Shown one piece after another: positions 1 through 5,155 of a stretch of DNA of 5,155 bases (position 1 is its first letter; every line of letters starts with the position of its first letter). The notes beneath the pieces were generated by a model that saw only the letters and a list, made by a program, of their open reading frames with translations, ran no database searches and was not told the DNA's origin. The translations under genes and the position numbers were made by a program. The DNA lies in contig JAEEUO010000097.1 of NCBI GenBank assembly GCA_016286935.1, forward strand, positions 1-5,155, in the 5' to 3' direction. Origin of the DNA: Bacillota bacterium (GTDB lineage: Bacteria; Bacillota; Clostridia; Peptostreptococcales; Anaerovoracaceae).

Positions 1-1232
1 TCGTCGAGCGGCAGGAAAGTATACCCGTTCACGAGCCCCCAGACGATGATCCGCTCGACCGCGTCGACGCTGTAGGCGTGGATGTCGTGCTGAAGAACGA
101 CGGAATCGGCCTTTCCCTTCACGCCGTTTACGACGTTCGTGAAGACGGTGTACGTGCTCTTCGTCTGCCCGGCGTCCCCGCTCGCGACGTTCCAGTCGAA
201 GTACTGGAATCCCTTCTCGCGGACCATCGCCGCGAGGCGCGTCATGATCCCCGGATTGAACTCGCTTATGGTGTTCGAACTGCCGCCCGGAAAACGCGAG
301 ATCTTCGTGCGGATGCCGCCCTTCTCGTAGATCAGGTCGTCCACGATCTGAAAATCGGCGAAGAACGCCTCCTCGCTCGCGTAGATCGTCTCGTAGGAGT
401 GCGTCGCGGTGTGGATGCCGACGGAATGGCCTTCGCGGACCTCGCGCCCGATCAGATCGCCGTACACCGGATTGTCGATGACGAAGAACGTCGCCTTGAC
501 GTTGTATCGCGCGAGGATGTCGAGAAGCCGCTCCGTGTACGGGCCGGGGCCGTCGTCGAACGTCAGGTAGACGTTCTTCCCGCCCTTCTCCGGGTCATCC
601 TTCTGGGGAGCCGGCGCAAGCACGGTCACGGTCCGTTTCGCCGCCGCCGCGTTCCCGTACGAATCCGTCACCGCGTAGACGATCTCATACGTTCCCGGCT
701 GGTACGGATCGACGGTGCCCGTGACGGAGACGCGCTCCGTGAGGTCGCCGTCGACGTTGTCGGCCGCGGAGAATCCGGGCTCCGTGTAATACACGCCGGC
801 ATTCAGCGTGACGGCGGCGTCGCCCGCGAGCGTGATGACCGGCGGGACGGGATCGCCGTAGACGAGCGTCCGCTGAACGGTCGTCTCGTTTCCGGCCGTA
901 TCCGAAACGGTATACGTCACAACGCCGTCCGCCTCGGTCCGGACGACGCGGTCCGTCAGGTCTCCCTCGAGGTTGTCCGTCGCCGTATAGCCCTCCTCGG
1001 CATACGGCTCGCCGGGGAGCGTAAACGTTCCCTCATTCGACACGAGCTCGATCACGGGCGGGACCGTGTCCGTTTCGATCGCGATCCGTTTCGCCCGCTC
1101 CTTCAGAAGATCCGGAACGGCGAAGGCCGCGATCGCGCAGAGGACGAGCAGGATCAACACAAGAAGGACCCGGACGGGGTGTTTCCCCTTCCGGGCCTTT
1201 CGTTTCGTTTTTCGGGATCCGCTCGGTCTCAC
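1..1232 (-). CDS. Membrane-anchored polysaccharide (peptidoglycan-type) deacetylase, CE4/NodB family, with two Ig-like domains; 3' end cut by window
   Basis: CE4 enzymes remove acetyl groups from N-acetylated sugars; this one probably acts on cell-wall peptidoglycan outside the membrane. I translated it by hand: 410 codons from a GTG at 1232-1230, still open at the window edge. Residues 2-21 are Arg/Lys-rich, followed by one hydrophobic segment (about 20-40) with no clear cleavage site, so a signal anchor is likely. Residues about 55-125 and 127-205 are two DUF5011-like Ig domains, each with a D-N-x-x-G-D-L-T motif (86-93, 158-165). The NodB domain starts near 220: TFDDGP at 224-229 (D226 predicted catalytic base, D227 metal), HTATH at 274-278 (metal), RFPGGS at 313-318, DWN at 346-348, and LQHD at 380-383 (H382 predicted acid). 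All five CE4 motifs are intact. The last visible residues, GYTFLPLDD, resemble the usual C-terminus of such proteins, so probably only 10-20 residues are missing. The GTG start is chosen for its GGAGG four bases upstream and its GTGA overlap with dnaJ. The substrate is inferred, not shown. Confidence 0.93.
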   Translation of the reverse strand, partial: MRPSGSRKTKRKARKGKHPVRVLLVLILLVLCAIAAFAVPDLLKERAKRIAIETDTVPPVIELVSNEGTFTLPGEPYAEEGYTATDNLEGDLTDRVVRTEADGVVTYTVSDTAGNETTVQRTLVYGDPVPPVITLAGDAAVTLNAGVYYTEPGFSAADNVDGDLTERVSVTGTVDPYQPGTYEIVYAVTDSYGNAAAAKRTVTVLAPAPQKDDPEKGGKNVYLTFDDGPGPYTERLLDILARYNVKATFFVIDNPVYGDLIGREVREGHSVGIHTATHSYETIYASEEAFFADFQIVDDLIYEKGGIRTKISRFPGGSSNTISEFNPGIMTRLAAMVREKGFQYFDWNVASGDAGQTKSTYTVFTNVVNGVKGKADSVVLQHDIHAYSVDAVERIIVWGLVNGYTFLPLD

Positions 1233-2341
1233 GATTCCTCCGTGCGCTGGAATTCCTTCAGGATCTTCTTCTGTTCGTGGGTCAGCTTCGTCGGCACCTC
1301 GACGTACACTTCGACGTAGAGGTCTCCGGAGCCGAGCCCGCGGACGTGTTTGATGCCCTTGTTCTTCATGCGGAAGACGGTCCCGTTCTGGGTGCCGGCG
1401 GGGATCTTGTAGGAGATCCGGTCGGTCAGCGTCGGAACGGTGATCTCCGCGCCGAGAGCGGCCTGGGTGAACGAGATCGGCATCTTCAGCCAGAGGTCGT
1501 CGCCGCGCCGCTCGAAGTCCTTGTGGGGTTCGACGGCAAGCACGATGTAGAGGTCACCCGCGGGGCCGCCGTTCACGCCGGGTTCGCCCTGGCCGCGGAT
1601 CGGGATCACGGAGTCGGAATCGACGCCGGCCGGGATGTTGATGTCGATCTTGACGGTCTTCCGGACGCTTCCCGTTCCGCCGCAGTCCTTGCAGGGATGT
1701 TCGTTGATCTGGCCCGTTCCGCCGCAGTTCGGACAGCCGGATACGGTCTGCATCTGGCCGAGAGGCGTATTGCGGATCGAACGGATCTGGCCGGATCCGT
1801 GGCACCGGTCGCACGTTTTCTTGCCCGTGCCCGGTTCGGAGCCCGTGCCCTTGCACGTCTCGCACTGGACGTTCTTCGTCAGCGAGATCGTCTTCTTGCA
1901 GCCGAACGCCGCCTCCTCGAACGTGATCGTCAGGCCCTTCTGGAGATCGGAGCCCTTGCGCGGGCCGTTCCGGGTCTGGCGGGTCCCGCCGAAGCCGCCC
2001 ATTCCGCCGCCGAACATCGAGCCGAACATGTCGCCGAAGATGTCGCCGAAGCCGGACGCGTCAAAGCCGCCGAAGCCGCCCGCGCCGCCTCCGCCGAAAC
2101 CGGCGTTCGGATCGATCCCCGCGAAGCCGAACTTGTCGTACCGCTCCTTCTTTTCGGGATCGGACAGAACGCTGTAGGCCTCGTTGACCTCCTTGAACTT
2201 CTCCTCGGCGTCCTTGTCGCCCGGGTTGCGGTCGGGATGGTACTTCATCGCCATCTTCCGGAAGCCGGACTTGATCTCCGCCTCGGACGCGCCCTTCGAG
2301 ACGCCGAGGACCTCATAAAAATCTCTTTTTTCGTCTGCCAT
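1229..2341 (-). CDS. dnaJ: Chaperone DnaJ (Hsp40), complete, 370 aa
   Basis: Type I J-domain co-chaperone of DnaK in the cytoplasm: it binds unfolded protein, passes it to DnaK and stimulates DnaK ATP hydrolysis. The J domain covers about residues 6-72 with the essential HPD at 35-37. A Gly/Phe-rich linker runs from about 75 to 120 and includes DIF/DMF segments. Four CxxCxGxG zinc-binding repeats are complete (cysteines 160/163, 177/180, 203/206, 217/220), followed by the C-terminal substrate-binding beta domains (about 230-350). Length is normal for the family. The ATG at 2341 is preferred because the protein then begins [13 protein letters not shown], the usual DnaJ N-terminus, and no in-frame ATG, GTG or TTG lies between it and the upstream in-frame stop. 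No ribosome binding site sits at normal spacing; the nearest AGGAG lies beyond a hairpin (see the hairpin entry). It is 65 nt downstream of dnaK, and its stop overlaps the start of the deacetylase gene. Confidence 0.98.
   Translation of the reverse strand: MADEKRDFYEVLGVSKGASEAEIKSGFRKMAMKYHPDRNPGDKDAEEKFKEVNEAYSVLSDPEKKERYDKFGFAGIDPNAGFGGGGAGGFGGFDASGFGDIFGDMFGSMFGGGMGGFGGTRQTRNGPRKGSDLQKGLTITFEEAAFGCKKTISLTKNVQCETCKGTGSEPGTGKKTCDRCHGSGQIRSIRNTPLGQMQTVSGCPNCGGTGQINEHPCKDCGGTGSVRKTVKIDINIPAGVDSDSVIPIRGQGEPGVNGGPAGDLYIVLAVEPHKDFERRGDDLWLKMPISFTQAALGAEITVPTLTDRISYKIPAGTQNGTVFRMKNKGIKHVRGLGSGDLYVEVYVEVPTKLTHEQKKILKEFQRTEES
1237..1241 (-). promoter_or_regulatory. Ribosome binding site of the deacetylase gene, inside the dnaJ 3' end
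   Basis: GGAGG lies four bases before the GTG start at 1232, within the last codons of dnaJ (the Thr-Glu-Glu-Ser end). It decides the GTG start of the deacetylase and, with the GTGA stop/start overlap, indicates translational coupling to dnaJ. Confidence 0.82.
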
Positions 2342-2351
2342 GATTACAGCC

Positions 2352-2383
2352 GATATTCCCCCGCTTTTACACGGGGGAATATC
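2352..2383 (-). promoter_or_regulatory. Perfect 12-bp inverted repeat (RNA hairpin) in the dnaK-dnaJ spacer
   Basis: On the transcribed strand the arms are GATATTCCCCCG and CGGGGGAATATC, an exact 12-bp match with 7 G-C and 5 A-U pairs, around an 8-nt loop TGTAAAAG. It lies ten bases upstream of the dnaJ ATG. It has no U-tract on either side, so it does not look like an intrinsic terminator. Possible roles are setting the distance between the dnaJ ribosome binding site and start codon, stabilising or processing the dnaK-dnaJ mRNA, or tuning the DnaK:DnaJ ratio. The repeat is seen directly; its role is inferred. Confidence 0.85.
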
Positions 2384-2387
2384 TCCT
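2383..2387 (-). promoter_or_regulatory. Candidate dnaJ ribosome binding site, displaced upstream of the hairpin
   Basis: AGGAG (within ATGAGGAG) is the only good anti-16S complement in the dnaK-dnaJ spacer, but it lies 41 nt before the dnaJ ATG in linear distance. Its last G is also the first base of the hairpin stem. If the hairpin folds, AGGA is left ten bases from the ATG across the stem base, which is workable spacing. The ten bases directly before the ATG (GGCTGTAATC) contain no Shine-Dalgarno motif. Confidence 0.5.
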
Positions 2388-2406
2388 CATTTCGTCAGTT
2401 GATCGG

Positions 2407-4287
2407 TCAGTTCACCTTTTTGTCGTCGTCCACGACCTCGTAGTCGGCGTCGACGACGTTGTCATCGTTCGAGGCCTGCGCGCCCGCGCCGGGGTTCGGG
2501 CCCGCGTTATAGGCGCCGGCGCCCGGGTTCGGCTGGCCCTGCTGGGCCTGCTGCGCCTTCGCGTAGAGCTTCTCGGAGATGATGTGGTATTCGTTCGTCA
2601 GGGCCTCGGTCTTCGCCTTGATCTCGTCGGCGTCGGTCCCCTTCAGCGCTTCCGCGAGCGCGTCCTTCGCGGACGTCAGCTTCGCCTTTTCGTCTTCGGA
2701 GAGGTGCCCTTCGAGGTCCTTCATGTTCTTTTCGGTCTCATAGACGAGCGTTTCGGCCTGGTTGCGGATCTCGACGGCCTCCTTGCGCTTCTTGTCCTCC
2801 GCGGCGTACTGTTCCGCCTCGGCGACCTTTTTCTTGATCTCTTCCTCGGAGAGCTTCGTCGAGGAGGAGATCGTGATGCGCTGCTCCTTGCCCGTGCCGA
2901 GGTCCTTCGCGGAGACGTTCACGATGCCGTTCGCGTCGATGTCGAAGGTGACTTCGATCTGGGGCACTCCGCGCGGGGCGGCCGGGATGCCGGAGAGCTG
3001 GAAGCGGCCGAGGGTGATGTTGTCGGCGGCCATTTCGCGCTCGCCCTGCATGACGTGGATGTCGACGGCGGACTGGTTGTCGGCCGCGGTCGAGAAGATC
3101 TGGGACTTCTTGGTCGGGATCGTCGTGTTGCGTTCGATCAGCCTCGTCGCGACGCCGCCGAGCGTCTCGATCGAGAGCGACAGCGGGGTGACGTCGAGGA
3201 GCAGGACGTCCTTGACCTCGCCGGTCAGAACGCCGGCCTGGATCGCGGCGCCGACCGCGACGCATTCATCGGGGTTGATGCCCTTGAACGGTTCCTTGCC
3301 GGTAACGCGCTTGACGGCTTCCTGGACGGCAGGGATACGGGTCGAACCGCCGACGAGGATGACCTTCGCGATGTCGCTGTTCGTGACGCCCGCGTCCTTC
3401 ATCGCTTTGTGCATCGGTTCGATCGTGCGCTCGACGAGGCCGCTCGTCAGCTGGTCGAACTTCGCGCGGGTGAGGTCCATGTTGAGGTGGAGCGGTCCGT
3501 CGCTGTTGACCGTGATGAACGGGAGGTTGATGTTCGTCGTCTGGCTCGAGGAAAGTTCCTTCTTCGCCTTTTCGGCGGCTTCCTTGAGGCGCTGGAGCGC
3601 CATCTTGTCCTTGCGGAGGTCGACGCCGTTGTCTCTCTGGAACGAATCGGCGATCCAGTTCATCAGGATCTCGTCGAAGTCGTCGCCGCCGAGGTGGGTG
3701 TCGCCGTTCGTCGCGAGCACCTCGAAGACGCCGTCGCCGAGCTCGAGGATCGAGACGTCGAACGTGCCGCCGCCGAGGTCGTAGACGAGGATCTTGTGGG
3801 ACGCCTGGTCCTTATCGAGGCCGTACGCGAGCGAGGCGGCCGTCGGTTCGTTGATGATTCTCTTGACGTCGAGGCCGGCGATCTTGCCGGCGTCCTTCGT
3901 CGCCTGTTTCTGGGCGTCGGAGAAGTAGGCCGGAACGGTGATGACGGCTTCGGTGACCTTTTCGCCGAGATAGCTCTCCGCATCGGTCTTGAGTTTCGTG
4001 AGGATCATCGCGGAGATGTCCTGCGGCGTATAGGTCTTTCCGTCGATCTCGATTTTGTGGTCGGAACCCATGTATCTCTTGATCGAAGAGATCGTGCGGT
4101 CGGGGTTCGTGATAGCCTGGCGTTTCGCCGTTTCGCCGACGAGACGCTCGCCGTTTTTCGTGAAGCCGACGACCGAAGGAGTCGTGCGGTTGCCTTCCGC
4201 GTTCGCGATGACGGTCGGTTCGCCGCCCTCGAGGACTGCGACGCAGCTGTTGGTCGTGCCAAGGTCGATGCCGATAACTTTACCCAT
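2407..4287 (-). CDS. dnaK: Chaperone DnaK (Hsp70), complete, 626 aa
   Basis: ATP-dependent cytoplasmic chaperone that binds and releases exposed hydrophobic peptide segments, working with DnaJ and GrpE. The nucleotide-binding domain (about 1-355) shows phosphate-1 motif GIDLGTTNS (6-14), [11 protein letters not shown] (146-156), phosphate-2 motif [10 protein letters not shown] (170-179) and adenosine motif [10 protein letters not shown] (311-320). The interdomain linker is [10 protein letters not shown] (361-370), followed by the substrate-binding beta domain, including the [17 protein letters not shown] stretch (438-454), and a helical lid (about 475-580). The tail has a twice-repeated NPGAGA and ends [16 protein letters not shown], acidic as is common in Bacillota. 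The N-terminal insert of Gram-negative DnaKs (around residue 80) is absent. One small oddity is Ser372 where most DnaKs have Gly in the LSLGIET motif. The start is fixed by the conserved N-terminus [12 protein letters not shown] and a consensus AGGAGG eight bases upstream. Confidence 0.99.
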   Translation of the reverse strand: MGKVIGIDLGTTNSCVAVLEGGEPTVIANAEGNRTTPSVVGFTKNGERLVGETAKRQAITNPDRTISSIKRYMGSDHKIEIDGKTYTPQDISAMILTKLKTDAESYLGEKVTEAVITVPAYFSDAQKQATKDAGKIAGLDVKRIINEPTAASLAYGLDKDQASHKILVYDLGGGTFDVSILELGDGVFEVLATNGDTHLGGDDFDEILMNWIADSFQRDNGVDLRKDKMALQRLKEAAEKAKKELSSSQTTNINLPFITVNSDGPLHLNMDLTRAKFDQLTSGLVERTIEPMHKAMKDAGVTNSDIAKVILVGGSTRIPAVQEAVKRVTGKEPFKGINPDECVAVGAAIQAGVLTGEVKDVLLLDVTPLSLSIETLGGVATRLIERNTTIPTKKSQIFSTAADNQSAVDIHVMQGEREMAADNITLGRFQLSGIPAAPRGVPQIEVTFDIDANGIVNVSAKDLGTGKEQRITISSSTKLSEEEIKKKVAEAEQYAAEDKKRKEAVEIRNQAETLVYETEKNMKDLEGHLSEDEKAKLTSAKDALAEALKGTDADEIKAKTEALTNEYHIISEKLYAKAQQAQQGQPNPGAGAYNAGPNPGAGAQASNDDNVVDADYEVVDDDKKVN

Positions 4288-4394
4288 TGTGTATACCTCC
4301 TGCGCTTTTCGCGCGTTTTATGACGTTGTTGTAGTTCCGATGTATCGCAACGCACGCTGTGCGCTGTTTTCGTTTTCAGTCCCCCGGGGGGCCG
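4288..4394 (-). other. grpE-dnaK spacer with short inverted repeats, no convincing promoter or terminator
   Basis: This 107-nt non-coding gap holds, in transcription order, a C-run/G-run palindrome just after the grpE stop (4390-4381), a 5-bp CGCAC-AGC-GTGCG hairpin (4363-4351), an A-rich stretch, a GCGC-GAAAA-GCGC hairpin (4314-4302) and the dnaK ribosome binding site. None of the hairpins is followed by a U-run, so a terminator is unlikely. I found no well-spaced -35/-10 pair and no CIRCE element, so dnaK is probably transcribed from the hrcA promoter. Confidence 0.55.
4296..4301 (-). promoter_or_regulatory. Ribosome binding site of dnaK
   Basis: Full consensus AGGAGG with an 8-nt spacer (TATACACA) to the dnaK ATG at 4287. 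It is the strongest ribosome binding site in the window, fitting the need for high DnaK levels. A small GCGC-GAAAA-GCGC inverted repeat (4314-4302) lies directly upstream and does not cover it. Confidence 0.92.
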
Positions 4395-5039
4395 CTATTC
4401 CGCGACGATGACCATCGCGGGGCGGATGACCTTTCCGTTGAGCAGATAGCCCTTCTGTAAAACGGCCGCCACCTTTCCTTCGTTTCCGTTTTCGGCCGGA
4501 CACGTCTGGACCGCGTGGTGGAAGTTCGGGTCGAATTCCGCGCCGAGTGCCTCGATCTCGAAGAGGCCGTGTTTCTTCAGCGCTGCGACGTATTTGTCGA
4601 CGATCATGCGGACGCCGTCCTGGACGCCCTTCGCGGCCTCGTCCTTCACGGCGAGCGCTCGCTCGAAATCGTCGAGCACGGGGAGCAGATCGGTCATCAG
4701 GCTTTCGTTCGCCCGGGCGTAGATATCGCCCTTCTCCTTTTCGGTGCGCTTCCGGAAGTTCTGGAAGTCGGCCGCGAGGCGCAGGTACTGGGTCCTGAGA
4801 TCCTCTTCCTCCTTCTTCTCCTCCGGCTTCGGCTCCGCGTTTTCTTCGGGCTGTCCGCCTTTCGCTTCGTCCGCCGGTTCCGCCGTTTCGCCCTGCGGCT
4901 CCGCGTGTTCCGCGGCTTCGTCCGCCGGCTTGGCTTCGTTCGGCGCTTCTCCTGCCGCCGTCACGGTCTCGTCCGGCTTGCCTTCGGCTGTGCCGGTTTC
5001 CGATTCGAACGGCGCCTGGTCGTGTTTTCTGTGTTTCAT
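4395..5039 (-). CDS. grpE: Nucleotide exchange factor GrpE, complete, 214 aa
   Basis: GrpE works as a dimer on the DnaK nucleotide-binding domain, opening it to release ADP; its long helix can also act as a temperature sensor. Residues about 12-78 are a Glu/Ala/Pro/Lys-rich, low-complexity, probably disordered N-terminal extension. The conserved core follows: RLAADFQNFRKR (87-98) on the dimerising coiled coil, LLPVLDDFERAL (118-129), and the beta-wing signature ending QKGYLLNGKVIRPAMVIV (195-212). The length of 214 residues is within the normal range, slightly long because of the acidic N-terminus. The start ATG at 5039 overlaps the hrcA stop by four bases (ATGA) and has AAGGAG ten bases upstream (5055-5050). 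The stop is TAG at 4397-4395, and dnaK follows after 107 nt. The gene is certain from both its core motifs and its place in the operon. Confidence 0.98.
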   Translation of the reverse strand: MKHRKHDQAPFESETGTAEGKPDETVTAAGEAPNEAKPADEAAEHAEPQGETAEPADEAKGGQPEENAEPKPEEKKEEEDLRTQYLRLAADFQNFRKRTEKEKGDIYARANESLMTDLLPVLDDFERALAVKDEAAKGVQDGVRMIVDKYVAALKKHGLFEIEALGAEFDPNFHHAVQTCPAENGNEGKVAAVLQKGYLLNGKVIRPAMVIVAE

Positions 5040-5155
5040 TTAGTTGAATCTCCTTCCGTGAGAGCAAAGGTCCGGTTCAGGTTTTCCGTCAGGTATTCGA
5101 TGACGGAACTCACCTCGTCGTACGCCATGCGCGTCGGGCCGATGACGCCGATCCG
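5036..5155 (-). CDS. hrcA: Heat-inducible transcription repressor HrcA, C-terminal 39 residues only (5' part outside window)
   Basis: HrcA binds the CIRCE inverted repeat and represses class I heat-shock operons. Only the C-terminal end lies in the window; I translated it by hand as 39 codons plus TGA. It contains IGVIGPTRMAYDEVSSVIEY (residues 2-21 of the visible part); the G-V-I-G-P-x-R-M block is the conserved C-terminal signature of HrcA. The partial gene sits directly upstream of grpE, as expected for the hrcA-grpE-dnaK-dnaJ operon, and its stop codon (5038-5036) overlaps the grpE ATG. The DNA-binding N-terminal domain, the promoter and any CIRCE operator would be beyond the right edge of the window and cannot be assessed here. 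Confidence 0.95.
   Translation of the reverse strand, partial: RIGVIGPTRMAYDEVSSVIEYLTENLNRTFALTEGDSTK
5050..5055 (-). promoter_or_regulatory. Ribosome binding site of grpE, inside the hrcA 3' end
   Basis: AAGGAG lies ten bases before the grpE ATG at 5039, inside hrcA coding sequence. Together with the ATGA overlap it supports translational coupling of grpE to hrcA. Confidence 0.8.

Noticed and set aside
2352..2383. The dnaK-dnaJ hairpin as an intrinsic terminator.
   Set aside because: There is no U-tract after the stem in either orientation, and dnaJ must be transcribed through it.
2367..2390. A seven-codon reading frame on the minus strand (ATG at 2390, TAA in the hairpin loop), a possible leader peptide before dnaJ.
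   Set aside because: It has no ribosome binding site of its own, its ATG overlaps the AGGAG motif, and a frame this short is expected by chance. A ribosome reading it would open the hairpin, so it is worth remembering if the dnaJ leader is tested.
2394..2412. Direct repeat GTCAGTT-GATCG-GTCAGTT around the dnaK stop codon.
   Set aside because: Seven-base units, only two copies and partly coding; too little to call a functional element.
2584..4323. A long open frame (579 codons) on the plus strand, antisense to nearly all of dnaK; similar long antisense frames lie opposite dnaJ and the deacetylase gene.
   Set aside because: The frame is codon-aligned with dnaK and exists because TTA, CTA and TCA codons are rare in this GC-rich gene, so the complement has few stops. 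Its product is a low-complexity Arg/Asp/Val/Leu-rich sequence with no recognisable domain. Similar claims of genes antisense to hsp70 in other organisms have generally not held up.
4555..5039. The second minus-strand open frame overlapping grpE, highly Arg/Gly-rich.
   Set aside because: It is an out-of-frame shadow of grpE; the grpE frame carries all the conserved motifs and the ribosome binding site.
1..5155. A CIRCE operator (TTAGCACTC-N9-GAGTGCTAA) within the window.
   Set aside because: I looked for both arms on both strands and saw only isolated GAGTGC words inside coding sequence, with no paired arm. The operator is expected upstream of hrcA, outside the window.

Overview
The window reads almost entirely on the minus strand. 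It holds the 3' part of a class I heat-shock operon, in transcription order hrcA (C-terminal end only), grpE, dnaK, dnaJ, followed by a membrane-anchored polysaccharide (probably peptidoglycan) deacetylase gene that leaves the window just short of its expected end. The order hrcA-grpE-dnaK-dnaJ is typical of Bacillota (Firmicutes). DnaK also lacks the N-terminal insert of about 20-25 residues that marks Gram-negative DnaKs. Codon third positions are strongly G/C-biased, so the source looks like a GC-rich member of Bacillota. Genus or family cannot be read from this sequence. The actinobacterial order (dnaK-grpE-dnaJ-hspR) is not what is seen.

Layout along the direction of transcription (right to left): 5155-5036 is the end of hrcA; 5039-4395 is grpE, overlapping hrcA by ATGA; 4394-4288 is a 107-nt spacer with the strong dnaK ribosome binding site; 4287-2407 is dnaK; 2406-2342 is a 65-nt spacer dominated by a perfect 12-bp hairpin; 2341-1229 is dnaJ; 1232-1 is the deacetylase, overlapping dnaJ by GTGA. 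No gap exceeds 300 bases, and there is no tRNA, rRNA, CRISPR array or mobile element. The operon promoter and any CIRCE operator should lie upstream of hrcA, beyond position 5155. No internal CIRCE was seen.

Functionally, HrcA is the CIRCE-binding repressor. DnaK, DnaJ and GrpE form the Hsp70 cycle: DnaJ delivers substrate and stimulates ATP hydrolysis, and GrpE releases ADP. The unusual member is the last gene, a cell-wall-type CE4 deacetylase with two bacterial Ig-like domains. It is translationally linked to dnaJ, which suggests that cell-envelope modification is expressed together with the protein-folding stress response. The second unusual point is the dnaK-dnaJ spacer: the only Shine-Dalgarno-like motif for dnaJ sits about 41 nt from the start codon, and the hairpin, if folded, would shorten that to about 10 nt.
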